From positions 1-5,284 of the forward strand of contig CAJOFP010000068.1 in assembly GCA_905233795.1 (NCBI GenBank): 5,284 nucleotides of DNA. Reading direction: 5' to 3'. The translations under genes were made by a program, and so were the position numbers. Of this stretch, positions 1 through 5,097 are shown one piece after another. How positions within the stretch are numbered: position 1 is the first letter of the stretch; each line of letters starts with the position of its first letter. Below the pieces are notes generated by a model that worked only from the letters and a program-made list of their open reading frames with translations, was not told the origin of the DNA and ran no database searches. The DNA is from an uncultured Oscillibacter sp. (GTDB lineage: Bacteria; Bacillota; Clostridia; Oscillospirales; Oscillospiraceae).

Positions 1-762
1 TTGTTTTTGGATATTTTGTCGGGTAGCTTCTCCTTTCTGATTTCTTTTCTTCAAGCTCTCGTATTTCCTCGAAAGTTTTCGCTGTTCACGGCGCAAGCGT
101 TTTTCTAAACGCCGTATTTCTTTTGTGTAATTTATATTTTTAAATACTTTTCCATCGCTGACAGTGGCGAAATTTTTAATTCCCAAATCCACGCCGATTC
201 CGTCTGTCTCCGGGATTTGCTTTTTCCTGTCCGGGACTTCCGACAAAACCGACACAAAAAATTTTCCGGCTCTTTTTGACACCGTTCCGCTTATAATAGA
301 CCCGTTTATTGGCAAATATCCGTACTCTTTTAATCTCACCCATCCGAGCGTCGGGATTTTGATTCTATGCCGCTGACAGATAATCGGCTGTTTTTCGCCG
401 TTTCTCACGAAATACATCTTCGGGTCTGACTTTCCCTTTTTCTTAAATTTTGGAAAACCCGCTTTTTTGTCAAAAAACCGCTTAAAAGCCTGTTCCGCGT
501 TCATAATCGCTTTCTTGACGGCTTTACTGCTCACTTCTTTTATCCATGATTTTTCAGGGTTCGCCGGTAAATATTCATTGTTCAGCCATACGGAAAAGGT
601 CATTCCGGACATGAATTTCTCTTTCGCCTCATATCGCTTTTGATTTGTCTCGATATAAAGATTATAGACAAACCGGCATACGCCGATTGTGCGCGATATT
701 GCGCTTTTTTGTTCACCCGTCGGGTTGATTTCCGTCTTGAAACTCTTTCGCAAAATTCTCAT
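1..762 (-). CDS. tnpB: TnpB, RNA-guided nuclease of an IS200/IS605-type element (N-terminal part, runs off the left edge)
   Basis: An open frame of 254 codons runs from the ATG at 762-760 to the window edge with no stop, so the C-terminal part is missing. The first 50 residues (FKTEINPTGEQ, then GVCRFVYNLYIE) match the usual helix-turn-helix start of the TnpB/OrfB family. Basic residues follow around 92-110 (FKRFFDKKAGFPKFKKKG). The RuvC-I motif GVDLGIKNFATVSDG lies at 190-204, with D192 as the first catalytic aspartate. A lysine/arginine-rich helical stretch occupies 214-240. The family is known to cut DNA guided by an omega RNA made from the 3' end of the element. That end, the RuvC-II and RuvC-III residues and the zinc finger all lie outside the window, so activity cannot be judged. 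No stop or frameshift is present in the visible part. No tnpA is seen. A short SD-like AAAAGGGG abuts the ATG directly. The element sits 121 bases downstream of cdaR in the same direction. Assignment to TnpB is secure; whether it belongs to an IS605, IS1341-type or IS607 element is not. Confidence 0.93.
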   Translation of the reverse strand, partial: MRILRKSFKTEINPTGEQKSAISRTIGVCRFVYNLYIETNQKRYEAKEKFMSGMTFSVWLNNEYLPANPEKSWIKEVSSKAVKKAIMNAEQAFKRFFDKKAGFPKFKKKGKSDPKMYFVRNGEKQPIICQRHRIKIPTLGWVRLKEYGYLPINGSIISGTVSKRAGKFFVSVLSEVPDRKKQIPETDGIGVDLGIKNFATVSDGKVFKNINYTKEIRRLEKRLRREQRKLSRKYESLKKRNQKGEATRQNIQKQ

Positions 763-776
763 CCCCTTTTGCGGGG
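749..776 (-). promoter_or_regulatory. Two overlapping small hairpins around the tnpB ribosome binding site and start codon
   Basis: On the minus strand CCCC (776-773) can pair with the SD-like GGGG (766-763) across a GCAAAA loop. Alternatively CGCAAAA (773-767) pairs perfectly with TTTTGCG (755-749), leaving GGGG and the ATG in an 11-base loop. The two cannot form fully at once, since they share the C and G at 773 and compete around the SD. The arrangement could limit translation of tnpB, as RBS masking does for IS200 tnpA, or could be part of the element's subterminal end structure. The pairings are read directly; the role is inferred. Confidence 0.4.
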
Positions 777-883
777 TATATTTTAACACATTTTTTTATA
801 TTTTTCCATTATTTTAACTACTTATCGTAAACTCCTCGATTTTATTTTATATTATATTTTATATTTATATTATTTTATAACTT
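763..883. other. Spacer between cdaR and tnpB, A/T-only core, no gene
   Basis: This 121-base spacer holds no coding frame worth reporting. Positions 839-880 consist of A and T only. No GC-rich hairpin with a T run is visible after the cdaR stop, so a strong intrinsic terminator for the cdaA-cdaR transcript is not evident. Transcription could run on into tnpB or end by another mechanism. The tnpB-proximal half probably belongs to the insertion element. Confidence 0.6.
780..808 (-). promoter_or_regulatory. Candidate tnpB promoter with extended -10
   Basis: On the minus strand, TGGAAA (808-803) is followed after 17 bases by TAAAAT (785-780), preceded by TG at 788-787, which gives an extended -10. 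This would start transcription near 773, only about ten bases before the tnpB ATG, leaving a very short leader. Each box matches its consensus at four or five of six positions. In so A/T-rich a region chance matches are common, so confidence is modest. Confidence 0.35.
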
Positions 884-2200
884 TTAATCAACGCTCTCAC
901 GAATACGAACCTGCACTTCATAATTGCCCATGATTCCCACATCCGGGCCGTTCCGAACGCTGACCTGCGCCGGAACCGTCACCACGCCCGACGCCGCCGC
1001 GAAATCTTTCAATCTCGGCGTGACGATCAAATTACTTTCCGTCACGGCGTCCACAGAAGCCGACGCGCCGAATACCGATACCGTCAGACTTTCCGTCAAG
1101 ACCTCCGCCGTTTTCCCGTCCGAAAGCTGCGCGGCGTCTATTACAAAATTCTCCGTCTCGACATCCCGGAACGCCATATCTTTAAAAGCGATTTGCATTG
1201 TCGCCCGCGTCACGCCGCTCTCGTTCTGACATCCATCCGGAATCTCAATCGAATAAGTATGAATCACACGCCCTTCCGCGCCGACTAAATCCAATAAATT
1301 CTGTTCGCCCAGTATAATCTCGCTGACATTTTCCAGATTGGCCGCCTCACCGGATACCGTCACAAATTCCGGCTCGATTTTATAAGAAATATTATTCTTT
1401 TTCGCCCCCGGCGCCTCTAAAAACTCCACGATTAAATTTAAATCTTTCGTCAAAGATACCGGAAGCGTCACTGTAATTTGCGCCGTTGTGGCGCGAAAAT
1501 GATAATCTTCTATTAATTCATCCGATTCGTCATAAAATTGACAGGTCAATCTCCGCGTGGTCGTTTCTTTGGCTTCCGGGCCCACATCCAGCGTCACTTT
1601 CGCGTAACTGACTTTCGACAATTCCTCTTCCAAGCCCTGTAATTCCACGGTATTCTGTGACAACTGAATCTGTCCCGCCGAATAGCCCTCCGCGACGTTG
1701 CCCATTAATTCACAACGAATATCCACTTCTTTCCGCGTCATTTCGCTGATTTGCACCGTGGCGTTTTCTATGCTCCAGTCCACACGATTCACGCGGGCGA
1801 AACGCTGTCCCGCCGCGATAGTCGCCCGGCCTTCTTCATTTAAATACGATACAGTATATTGCACTGTCTGCGTGCCGGGACTGGTAATATTCCCAAGATT
1901 CGCGCTGACCCTTATGCGGCTTCGATCTAATTGACAGACCAGCGTCCGCGCCCCCTCAAACGTCAAATCCACGCTTTCGCTCGTCTCGTCCCCGTAAGAC
2001 AGCATTAAACCGTTTTCCGCAAGCGAATTTAAACCCGTATACTCAATCGGAATATCCGTGATTTTCTGCCGCGCCGGGTACGCGCTCCCGTTGTTCCCAT
2101 ACGAATCCACATAAAACCAAATCCCGACCGCTACGACAATCGCCAAAAACGAATATAAAAACCGCTCCGGGCCTCCGCGTTTCCGCTCCTGATTGTCCAT
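884..2200 (-). CDS. cdaR: CdaR, YbbR-domain regulator of the diadenylate cyclase CdaA
   Basis: A 438-residue protein with a short basic N-terminus, one membrane segment at about residues 13-31 (FLYSFLAIVVAVGIWFYV), and then a long extracytoplasmic part. That part divides into four YbbR-like beta-rich units at roughly 45-135, 145-235, 240-335 and 345-435. Each has a stretch like 'V.V.G....V..V' (for example TVSGEAANLENVSEIIL at 281-297), followed by a strand such as VTVPAQVSVRN near the end. The known CdaR proteins of Bacillus and Listeria have the same layout and bind CdaA, modulating c-di-AMP output from outside the membrane. Here the gene starts 3 bases after the cdaA stop, with its AAGGGGG binding site inside the last cdaA codons, so the two are translated as a unit. 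The length is in the normal range and the frame ends cleanly in TAA, so the downstream transposon did not damage it. Individual repeats are weakly conserved; the call rests on architecture and neighbour together. Confidence 0.9.
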   Translation of the reverse strand: MDNQERKRGGPERFLYSFLAIVVAVGIWFYVDSYGNNGSAYPARQKITDIPIEYTGLNSLAENGLMLSYGDETSESVDLTFEGARTLVCQLDRSRIRVSANLGNITSPGTQTVQYTVSYLNEEGRATIAAGQRFARVNRVDWSIENATVQISEMTRKEVDIRCELMGNVAEGYSAGQIQLSQNTVELQGLEEELSKVSYAKVTLDVGPEAKETTTRRLTCQFYDESDELIEDYHFRATTAQITVTLPVSLTKDLNLIVEFLEAPGAKKNNISYKIEPEFVTVSGEAANLENVSEIILGEQNLLDLVGAEGRVIHTYSIEIPDGCQNESGVTRATMQIAFKDMAFRDVETENFVIDAAQLSDGKTAEVLTESLTVSVFGASASVDAVTESNLIVTPRLKDFAAASGVVTVPAQVSVRNGPDVGIMGNYEVQVRIRESVD

Positions 2201-2203
2201 TGA

Positions 2204-3079
2204 TTACGCGTCCCCCTTTTCGCCGCGACTGAACATCCGTTTAAAAATTAAAAATTTATCATCCTCGCCGCTTTCGTCCTCACGCGACAACAATTCATTG
2301 CGCAATAAATTTTCCAGCGTCTCCGGCTTCAAATGCCGTTTCAACATGCCGCCCGACGCCACGGAAATCGCTCCTGTCTCCTCCGACACAATAGCGACAA
2401 TCGCGTCCGAGTTTTCACTCATGCCGATTCCCGCCCGGTGACGCGTTCCCAAATCCCGCGACAGATTCACGTTTTTACTTAACGGCAACACACAGCCCGC
2501 GCCCAATATCCGTCCCCGGCGGATAATCACCGCCCCGTCATGTAAAGGCGCTTTCACGAAAAATATATTTTTTAATAACTCGCTCGATACCGACGCGTCT
2601 AAAACCGTCCCGTTTCTCAACATATCGTCCAATAACATTTCGCGTTCAAACACGATTAAAGCCCCTGTCCGCGTCCGGCTCATCTCCGTACACGCCAAAA
2701 CCGTTTGGGAAATCGCGTGCTCCACTTCGCCCACGCTGACCATCGGCGTGAAAAACGTCATAATGCGCCGACTTCCCACCTGTTCCAATATTCCGCGAAT
2801 TTCCGGCTGAAATATAATAATTAACGCCAAAACGCCTAAATCCACCATGCGGTTTAATATAAAATTCACGCCGTGCAGATTCAATAAAGACGAAATAAAC
2901 AGCGCGGCGAGAAAAATCAACAAGCCTTTTAACAAACTCGCCGCTCTGGTTGTCCGCATTAATTTAAATATCCGATAAATTACATAGGCCATAACGGCCA
3001 TATCCAGATAACCCACGATATGGATAGAGAGCAAATAGCGGCCCAGATAAGCGGCTACCTCCGCGAGATTCAATTCCAT
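2204..3079 (-). CDS. cdaA: CdaA, membrane-bound diadenylate cyclase (c-di-AMP synthase)
   Basis: A 291-residue protein that condenses two ATP into cyclic di-AMP, a messenger controlling potassium and osmolyte transport and cell-wall homeostasis in Gram-positives. Three hydrophobic segments near residues 20-38, 48-66 and 74-92 form the usual membrane part, ending in the conserved FQPEIR (90-95). The DAC (DisA_N) domain follows at about 115-250: IVFERE at 142-147, the catalytic DGA at 181-183 (LHDGAVII), the GTRHRAG nucleotide-binding motif at 211-217 with R213-H214-R215, and VSEETG at 231-236. All the signature residues are present, so the enzyme is expected to be active. The C-terminal tail has an acidic patch (266-274) and a basic end. 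The ATG at 3079 places the membrane segments at the family's usual position. A GGAAGGGG site (3098-3091) lies 11 bases upstream, slightly long. The gene leads the cdaA-cdaR unit and has an A/T-rich upstream region with a structured leader. Confidence 0.97.
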   Translation of the reverse strand: MELNLAEVAAYLGRYLLSIHIVGYLDMAVMAYVIYRIFKLMRTTRAASLLKGLLIFLAALFISSLLNLHGVNFILNRMVDLGVLALIIIFQPEIRGILEQVGSRRIMTFFTPMVSVGEVEHAISQTVLACTEMSRTRTGALIVFEREMLLDDMLRNGTVLDASVSSELLKNIFFVKAPLHDGAVIIRRGRILGAGCVLPLSKNVNLSRDLGTRHRAGIGMSENSDAIVAIVSEETGAISVASGGMLKRHLKPETLENLLRNELLSREDESGEDDKFLIFKRMFSRGEKGDA

Positions 3080-3107
3080 TCCGTTTCCATCCCCTTCCGC
3101 GTCGTTC

Positions 3108-3172
3108 GACGGCGAATTTCAAATATTTTCAATCTCTTTCAATCTTTCATTTCCAATTTCAAATCCGCCGTC
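3108..3172 (-). promoter_or_regulatory. Long-range 12-bp stem in the presumed cdaA leader
   Basis: On the minus strand GACGGCGGATTT (3172-3161) pairs with AAATTCGCCGTC (3119-3108) over 12 positions, with one G-U, closing a 41-base purine-rich loop. The stem ends 9 bases before the GGAAGGGG ribosome binding site of cdaA. Inside the loop AGATTGAAA occurs twice, 10 bases apart (3145-3137 and 3135-3127). ATTTGAAATT occurs at both stem-loop junctions (3164-3155 and 3124-3115), allowing alternative pairings. No known riboswitch class is recognised, including the ydaO/c-di-AMP type. It could be a leader control element or simply a protein-binding dyad in DNA. Confidence 0.45.
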
Positions 3173-3289
3173 CGGCTATCCTTTTGAATTTCTATCATTT
3201 ATTTTTATAATCGCAATATATATTTTTATTAAATATTATTTTTTAATTATATAATAATATTAATATTTTTAAATATTATATAAAATAAC

Positions 3290-3316
3290 AGCGGGGATTG
3301 CAAGGCGTTCCCCGCT
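3290..3316 (-). terminator. Intrinsic terminator after the DUF3343/desulfurase unit
   Basis: AGCGGGGA (3316-3309 on the minus strand) pairs perfectly with TCCCCGCT (3297-3290) around an 11-base loop, and is followed by GTTATTTTATATAA, a T-rich tail. It lies about 60 bases after the stop of the desulfurase gene and is the only GC-rich hairpin in a very A/T-rich spacer. It would separate that unit from cdaA-cdaR. The tail is interrupted by a few As, so termination may be incomplete. Confidence 0.7.
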
Positions 3317-3375
3317 AAAAATTACCGATACGCGAAAAATTCAAAAATTATTAAAAATTATTAAAATTTTTCATC

Positions 3376-4518
3376 TTATCCGCGATTTTTTAAAATCATT
3401 TTCAAAGCCGTCAAAAATTTCAAGACCTCTTCCGACGTATTGAACGCCGAAAAACTGATTCTGACCGTCCCGGTGTCCAGCGTCCCGGCGCTTTTATGCG
3501 CAAGCGGCGCGCAGTGCAGACCGGCGCGAACCGCGATTCCCTGTTCCGCCAGCGCGTCGCCGATTTCCTCCGTATCCATGCCCGCGACCCGGAACGACAC
3601 AACGCCCGTCTGATCGCGCAAACCCGTCAAAGAAAATACCTGTACATCCGACATCTCGCGCAACGCGTCCGACGCCATCAGCGCAAGTCTGCGCTCCGTA
3701 CCGCATATCGCCGCCGGACTTCGCTTTCTTACATATTTTACGCCCTCCAGCAATCCCGCGATTCCCGGCATATTATGCGTCCCGCTTTCCAGTCTGTCCG
3801 GCAGAAATTCCGGCATATCCTGACTTAAAGACTGGCTTCCCGTGCCGCCCTCTATTAAAGTCCTGATATTTTTATTATTATTTATATCTCCGCACAATAA
3901 AACCCCGGTTCCCTGCGGGCCGTATAATCCCTTGTGTCCCGGCATGGCGATAAACGCCGGATTTAATTTTTTGATATTTATATCTATCATGCCCGCCGAC
4001 TGCGACGCGTCTATTATCAACGGCTTTCCCGTTTTATTACATAACGCCGCTATAGCCTCAATCGGCTGTATAAATCCGAATACGTTGGAAACATGATTGC
4101 AAATCACCACGTCAATATCCGGCGTGATTAACTTCTCAAAAGCCGCGATCGCCGCCGCTTCCTGAAACAACGGCGCGTCCGCGACAAATATCCTCGCGCC
4201 CAACGCTTTCAAAGGCCGCGTCACGGCGTTATGCTCATAGCCCGATATAACCGCCCGTCCGCCGGGCGGCGTCAGACTTTTTATCGCTATATTTAACGCG
4301 TGTGTGGCGTTCATCGTAAATATCACGCGTTCAGGATTATCCAGATAAAATAATTCCGCGATTTCCTCCCGGCATCGCAAAGCCGTTTCCGCCGCCAGCG
4401 CCGCCGCCGGATACGCCCCGCGCCCCGGCGTACTCATACGCTCCATCGCCGATAAAACCGCCTCTTTCACTTCCGGCGGCTTCTGAAAACTTGTCGCCGC
4501 GCTGTCCAGCCAAATCAT
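3376..4518 (-). CDS. PLP-dependent cysteine desulfurase-family protein (class V aminotransferase, EF2568-like group)
   Basis: A 380-residue fold-type I PLP enzyme starting MIWLDSAATSFQKPP, typical of the desulfurase group TIGR01977 named after E. faecalis EF2568. The expected cofactor and catalytic residues are visible: H96 in the GYEHNAV segment, H142 in CNHVSNVFG, D170 in IIDASQSAG, the Schiff-base lysine K196 in MPGHKGLYGPQGTG, ESGTHN at 244-249, C336 in VRAGLHCAPLAH as the sulfur-accepting cysteine, and R353 in TVRISFS for the substrate carboxylate. It should release sulfur (or selenium) from cysteine (or selenocysteine) as a protein-bound persulfide or selenide. The start overlaps the stop of the upstream DUF3343 gene in an ATGA, and GGAGG lies 8 bases before the ATG, so the two are translationally coupled. 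It has no neighbouring iscU or sufU, which argues against a housekeeping Fe-S role. Which element and acceptor it serves cannot be settled here. Confidence 0.92.
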   Translation of the reverse strand: MIWLDSAATSFQKPPEVKEAVLSAMERMSTPGRGAYPAAALAAETALRCREEIAELFYLDNPERVIFTMNATHALNIAIKSLTPPGGRAVISGYEHNAVTRPLKALGARIFVADAPLFQEAAAIAAFEKLITPDIDVVICNHVSNVFGFIQPIEAIAALCNKTGKPLIIDASQSAGMIDINIKKLNPAFIAMPGHKGLYGPQGTGVLLCGDINNNKNIRTLIEGGTGSQSLSQDMPEFLPDRLESGTHNMPGIAGLLEGVKYVRKRSPAAICGTERRLALMASDALREMSDVQVFSLTGLRDQTGVVSFRVAGMDTEEIGDALAEQGIAVRAGLHCAPLAHKSAGTLDTGTVRISFSAFNTSEEVLKFLTALKMILKNRG

Positions 4519-4784
4519 AACGCCGCCTCCAAATATTCATGATTTCTATATAAAAAAGCCCGCGCCGGGTTCAGATTTTCCCGCCGCAGGACTTCCAGAG
4601 CCTCCCGCAAATTTCCGGTCGGCAACCGTACCGCGTATGCGCAACCGGTGTTCGACAATTCCATCGGCGCCCGAAAAACCCGACAGGAAATCCCGGCCCG
4701 CTCCAACGCTTTCCGCGTCCTCTGCGCGTAAGTCACGGATCGGGCGATTAAAATATCATATTCTTCAGATAATATATGCCGCAA
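4515..4784 (-). CDS. DUF3343 (putative Se/S carrier-like) small protein, TTG start
   Basis: An 89-residue soluble protein of the DUF3343 family (PF11823, putative Se/S carrier-like). It opens with a beta strand and helix (YDILIARSVTYAQRTRKALERAGI), then a second strand with C34. The conserved ELSNTGCAYAVRLP segment follows (42-55), with C48 at the position proposed to carry sulfur or selenium, and then a terminal helix. It has no signal peptide or membrane segment. The start is TTG at 4784: AAAGGGGG lies about 9 bases upstream, no in-frame ATG occurs before Met41, and starting there would lose the first strand. The gene overlaps the desulfurase start by 4 bases (ATGA), which makes that enzyme the obvious sulfur donor. 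In known genomes this family often travels with desulfurase-like proteins and selenium-utilisation genes. The carrier function itself is a prediction, not an established activity. Confidence 0.85.
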   Translation of the reverse strand: MRHILSEEYDILIARSVTYAQRTRKALERAGISCRVFRAPMELSNTGCAYAVRLPTGNLREALEVLRRENLNPARAFLYRNHEYLEAAL

Positions 4785-4901
4785 AATATAGCGCCCCCTT
4801 TCCGTCCATCCTATGCCCCGCGCCCGTCAAGCGTTCGTGAAAATCAAAATGATACAAACCGGCGCGTTTTAAAATACAAAATCCTGAAATCTATCAAATA
4901 A

Positions 4902-4963
4902 AAAACGGAAACGCGCCCCCACATCGAAAGGAGTAAACTCCAAAGGGTACGCGTTTCCGTTTT
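4902..4963 (-). terminator. Strong hairpin with perfect 14-bp stem, probable terminator
   Basis: AAAACGGAAACGCG (4902-4915) is perfectly complementary to CGCGTTTCCGTTTT (4950-4963). On the minus strand the stem runs into TTTTTT ATTTG, a good intrinsic terminator tail for the Ig-like gene that ends at 5098. On the plus strand it ends in TTTT GC TT, so it may work in both directions. The 34-base loop is unusually long and structured: CCC/GGG extends the pairing and GGAGTAAACTCC (4930-4941) forms a perfect inner palindrome. Confidence 0.6.
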
Positions 4964-4971
4964 GCTTATCA

Positions 4972-5023
4972 GCCGGACGGCGAATTATTTCACGCTTGTT
5001 TCACACGCTTTACGCCGCCCGGC
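4972..5023 (-). repeat. Imperfect 11-bp GC-rich inverted repeat downstream of the Ig-like gene
   Basis: GCCGGACGGCG (4972-4982) and CGCCGCCCGGC (5013-5023) pair at ten of eleven positions. The odd pair becomes G-U in minus-strand RNA, so the RNA stem is continuous. The 30-base loop holds two near-identical units, TTTCACGCTT (4988-4997) and TTTCACACGCTT (5000-5011 area). No T run follows directly; the second hairpin begins 8 bases later. It may protect the transcript end or be part of a tandem terminator. Confidence 0.5.
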
Positions 5024-5097
5024 GCGTCACGGACGGGTTTCCCATGCCCAATCCGAGGAACGCCAAATAATGCGTGGAAAATTGAACGGATTTTAAA

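Larger units (their letters stand above)
1..838 (-). mobile_element. Left part of a tnpB-carrying insertion element (outer boundary approximate)
   Basis: The tnpB frame marks a transposable element of the IS200/IS605 or IS607 group entering from the left edge. These elements lack terminal inverted repeats and create no target duplication, so the end cannot be read from the sequence alone. The boundary must lie between the tnpB start (762) and the stop of cdaR (884). An A/T-only run that looks like ordinary host spacer begins at 839, so 838 is used as an outer limit. A TTTAC tetramer-type site on the minus strand near 825-829 could be the cleavage target, but this is a guess. Small palindromes at 749-776 resemble the subterminal hairpins of such ends. 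Confidence 0.5.
3080..3375. other. Spacer between the desulfurase unit and cdaA, with a 74-base A/T-only run
   Basis: No gene is seen in these 296 bases. From the desulfurase side it holds an A/T-rich tract with a 10-base unit (AAAAATTATT) twice in tandem at 3343-3362, the terminator hairpin at 3290-3316, an uninterrupted A/T-only run at 3215-3288, and then the cdaA leader. The A/T run contains the perfect inverted repeats AATATTATT/AATAATATT (3232-3240 and 3253-3261) and TAATATTT/AAATATTA (3261-3268 and 3271-3278). A cdaA promoter must lie here. TTGCGA (3216-3211 region) followed by TAGAAA is the best match found but is weak. Confidence 0.6.
4785..5097. other. 313-base noncoding region with two hairpins and the probable promoter of the DUF3343 unit
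   Basis: No convincing coding frame is seen on either strand. From right to left it holds 74 bases after the stop of the Ig-like gene, a hairpin at 4972-5023, a stronger hairpin at 4902-4963, and about 115 bases leading to the DUF3343 start. A promoter for the DUF3343 unit must lie in that last part. TTTGAT with TATTTT (16 bases apart, near 4898-4871 on the minus strand) is a possible but unproven candidate. The segment 5024-5097 shows no structure beyond short GC-rich repeats. Confidence 0.55.

Noticed and set aside
164..376. Plus-strand frame of 70 codons at the left end
   Set aside because: It is antisense to the well-supported tnpB coding frame.
924..1229. Open frame of 101 codons on the plus strand
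   Set aside because: It lies wholly antisense within cdaR, matches no family I recognise and lacks a plausible ribosome binding site.
3070..3090. Six-codon ORF (METEWN) just before and overlapping the cdaA start
   Set aside because: Its ATG abuts the GGAAGGGG site with no spacing and the CdaA N-terminus fits the next ATG. A leader peptide is possible but nothing supports it.
3080..3200. Possible c-di-AMP (ydaO-type) riboswitch before cdaA
   Set aside because: The conserved multi-helix core of that class is not visible; only a single long-range stem with an A/G-rich loop is seen.
3343..3362. Tandem AAAAATTATT repeat taken as a possible CRISPR or iteron remnant
   Set aside because: Only two copies of a low-complexity A/T unit occur, with no spacers and no replication gene nearby.
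3496..3828. Open frame of 110 codons on the plus strand
   Set aside because: It is antisense to the desulfurase gene. The arginine-rich peptide reflects the codon pattern of that GC-rich gene read backwards.
4765..4809. Fourteen-codon ORF overlapping the start of the DUF3343 gene
   Set aside because: It contains the ribosome binding site of the DUF3343 gene, has none of its own that is convincing, and no amino acid bias suggesting a leader peptide.
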